Shown: positions 62,225 to 64,000 of the stretch, in pieces | How the letters are laid out: each line of letters opens with the position of its first letter | Numbering within the stretch: position 1 is the stretch's first letter | From: an uncultured Dorea sp. | Lineage (GTDB): Bacteria; Bacillota; Clostridia; Lachnospirales; Lachnospiraceae | Assembly: GCA_910587575.1 (NCBI GenBank) | Contig: CAJULU010000009.1 | Coordinates: 9,366-73,365 of the forward strand | Length of the DNA stretch: 64,000 bases | Direction: 5' to 3' | The notes under the pieces: generated by a model | What the model saw: the letters and a program-made list of their open reading frames with translations, nothing else | Told to the model about the DNA's origin: nothing | Databases searched by the model: none | Made by a program: the position numbers and the translations under genes

Positions 62225-63088
62225 CTAGAATACATACAGCAGGCATAACATTACTGACAGATATATCAGAACCAGTGCCGCCAGAGTCTTGTCATGAATC
62301 AGAACTTCTGTCGGATCTCCATCAGAATCACTTTCTACGTCAAGACTATATCTCATCATAATGATCAATACTACTGGCACTGTCCACAGCAGATAATGAT
62401 TTTGATAGGCTTCTGCCGTCTTTTCATCAGTACACCATAAAGCATAAAAAACATGCACCAGAGCCAGACACATATACATATTTTTGTCTAAAAAGGACTC
62501 CGTATAAAATTTCAATACTTTTCTGGTATTGCCAGTCTGTATCTTCTGTAATTCATTCCTTCTCTTCCCCAGAACAAAATAAAATGCAGATGCAATAACT
62601 GCCAGATATAACCAGTGTGATATTTCAATATCCGTAATAACCGCTCCATAGATCACACGCAGCAAAAAGCCCGACACCAGAATGGATATGTCAGCAATCG
62701 GAATATTTTTTAATCCGATACTGTAGGATATATTTAAAAACAGATAAATCAGCAAAAATAGCCCCGAAACAGCACTGCATGTAAATATACTGCATATAAA
62801 CGCAGTTACAGACATACCAATAACCAGGATCACCGCACTTCTTATAGTGATCTTCCCGGCAGCAATTGGCCTCTTACACTTTGTCGGATGCTGACGGTCC
62901 TTTTCTATATCTTTTATATCATTTATAACATACACAACCGAAGATACCATACAGAATGAAAAAAATCCCATCATACTGCGGAACAGTTTTTTCCAGTCAA
63001 AGAACTGGCCGCTGCATGCCAGCGCTGCAAACACAAGGATATTCTTTATGTAATGGGAAACTCTCATTTCTTTTAAATAATCTCTCAT
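62225..63088 (-). CDS. UbiA-family prenyltransferase (decaprenyl-phosphate phosphoribosyltransferase-like)
   Basis: This 287-residue membrane enzyme has about eight to nine helices. The first Asp-rich motif is NDIKDIEKDRQHPTKCKRPIA (residues about 51-71), matching the group that transfers phosphoribose from PRPP to polyprenyl phosphate (DPPR synthase, as for mycobacterial arabinan). In Firmicutes such genes occur in envelope-glycan loci. It lies 24 bases after the split membrane-protein gene, in the same direction. The exact reaction is inferred from motif similarity. Confidence 0.82.
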   Translation of the reverse strand: MRDYLKEMRVSHYIKNILVFAALACSGQFFDWKKLFRSMMGFFSFCMVSSVVYVINDIKDIEKDRQHPTKCKRPIAAGKITIRSAVILVIGMSVTAFICSIFTCSAVSGLFLLIYLFLNISYSIGLKNIPIADISILVSGFLLRVIYGAVITDIEISHWLYLAVIASAFYFVLGKRRNELQKIQTGNTRKVLKFYTESFLDKNMYMCLALVHVFYALWCTDEKTAEAYQNHYLLWTVPVVLIIMMRYSLDVESDSDGDPTEVLIHDKTLAALVLIYLSVMLCLLYVF

Positions 63089-63112
63089 ATCACTTTACCC
63101 CCGTAATCCGCA

Positions 63113-64000
63113 TTAAAAGGGATAATATTGACATGAGAATTTGATTAAATCTATTATGCCATTGACATTAATCAGCAGTATTCCCATCACACAGAAAGAC
63201 TCTGCCATGAGAGCTATATTTTTACCTGCTGTTTCAAAGAACTTAAGAAGTAATACAATAAATGCCCATGAAAAATACAGAAGATAGATTGCAAGTTCGT
63301 TATATTCCGTTCCCCAGCCTCCTAAGATAAACAATATAACCGACAGACTGATCCATATACCCGAAACCCTGCATAATTTATCCCTACGGTTAATCAGCAA
63401 GGATAATACCGACAAAATGAATACAGCCGCTCCTCCTATATTCAGAAAATTCACATCACATAAAAACCAGGTATACCAGCCTTCTTTAACGACTATTTCT
63501 GCTTCCGGCGCAAAGAAACAGGCCCCCACAAAATTGAGGTACTGAAGGATTCGGCCTCCACCCCCCCCCACGGAATTTTTGTACCTACATAGGAAAATGT
63601 ATTGGATATTTTTACAGAATAAACCAGTCCTAAATGAAATGTCAGCATCAGCGTACCCATAAACGAAAGCGCTCTGAAAACCATATTTTTCGCAGTATCT
63701 CTGAATGAAAATCCGCATCGTTCAAACTCTGCAAACGGCAGCAGAAATGCACTTGTCACCATGCTTCCGATTAACATATCAGATACAAATCTTTTATTAT
63801 TTTCTTTCCCGCAAAAAAACCATGATATGTAAATAATTATCCAGAAATATGCAAAAATATATTTTTCTACAATTAATATACCTTCCAAACCCGAATAAGA
63901 AACCACCAGTAAAAGCATCGCCGCAATACGATTCTTCGCATACTTAATGTCCATTAATTTTATCAACATAATATTAGATAAAAATAATAACATTACTTGT
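63113..64000 (-). pseudogene. Polytopic membrane protein gene split at a G9 tract
   Basis: Two overlapping frames on the minus strand together make one membrane protein. The upstream frame (from the right edge to 63493) has several helices and loses its frame at KIPWG|GVEAESF. The other frame continues from the tract (GRILQYLNFVGACFF) with further helices down to 63113. The break is at nine C residues on the plus strand (63561-63569). One extra G, or two fewer, would fuse the frames. The true start probably lies beyond the window. A phase-variable envelope gene or a sequencing error are both possible. No family assigned. Confidence 0.75.
63561..63569 (-). repeat. Homopolymeric G9 tract in a coding region
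   Basis: There are nine consecutive C residues on the plus strand (G on the coding strand), preceded by a TCCA segment. The tract lies exactly where the reading frame breaks between the two halves of the membrane-protein gene, as in contingency loci controlled by slipped-strand mispairing. Confidence 0.9.

Overview
The window looks like chromosome of a Gram-positive, anaerobic, spore-forming member of the Clostridia, most likely Lachnospiraceae. The evidence is gene content (NrdD/NrdG, SpoVG, SpmB, a GlgC/GlgD pair, an archaeal-type ProS behind a T-box, FGGY-type arabinose kinase), AGGAGG-type ribosome binding sites and TTGACA/TATAAT promoters. No rRNA, tRNA, CRISPR array or complete insertion sequence was found.

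Left third (1-29 kb): mainly sensing, export and sugar use. Three antimicrobial-peptide-type modules occur, each pairing an OmpR-type regulator and a histidine kinase with an ABC exporter: 0.4-5.4 kb and 18.4-23.5 kb (both BceRS-BceAB-like, with TNACA-N4-TGTAA operators) and 25.7-29.1 kb (BcrAB-like). Between them lie a four-gene run coupling a DUF4143 ATPase to an AgrA/AgrC-like pair, an araA-kinase-araD operon, a candidate Fst-like type I toxin-antitoxin locus, a MATE exporter behind a candidate guanidine-IV-like riboswitch and terminator, and a cobalamin-riboswitch operon (DUF4430 protein, ECF S component, AraC-type regulator). A 162-bp palindrome closes that operon.

Middle (29-46 kb): an intracellular GH51 arabinofuranosidase that would feed araBAD, a NifX-like protein, NrdG and NrdD with tandem NrdR boxes, a HAD phosphatase, a small HTH regulator with twin operators, TatD, an orphan JetA (Wadjet kleisin-like) protein, a secreted Ig-like protein, an Ala/Gln-repeat membrane protein, SpmB, ProS with a proline T-box, and a Ca2+/Na+ antiporter.

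Right third (46-64 kb): housekeeping genes, namely an RluA-type pseudouridine synthase, SpoVG, GlgC/GlgD, MurC, a DnaD-DnaI-like-Prs operon headed by three DnaA boxes, a compact YhaN/YhaO-like pair, a VanRS-like two-component system, AsnS and VanZ. The end holds a DUF1703-family remnant with an in-frame internal deletion and the start of a cell-envelope locus: a UbiA-type prenyltransferase beside a membrane protein split at a G9 tract, a probable phase-variable gene.

The most unusual items are the type I toxin-antitoxin candidate, the poly-G switch, the orphan JetA, the DnaA boxes on the helicase-loader operon, the DUF4143/LytTR coupling and the Ala/Gln-repeat protein.
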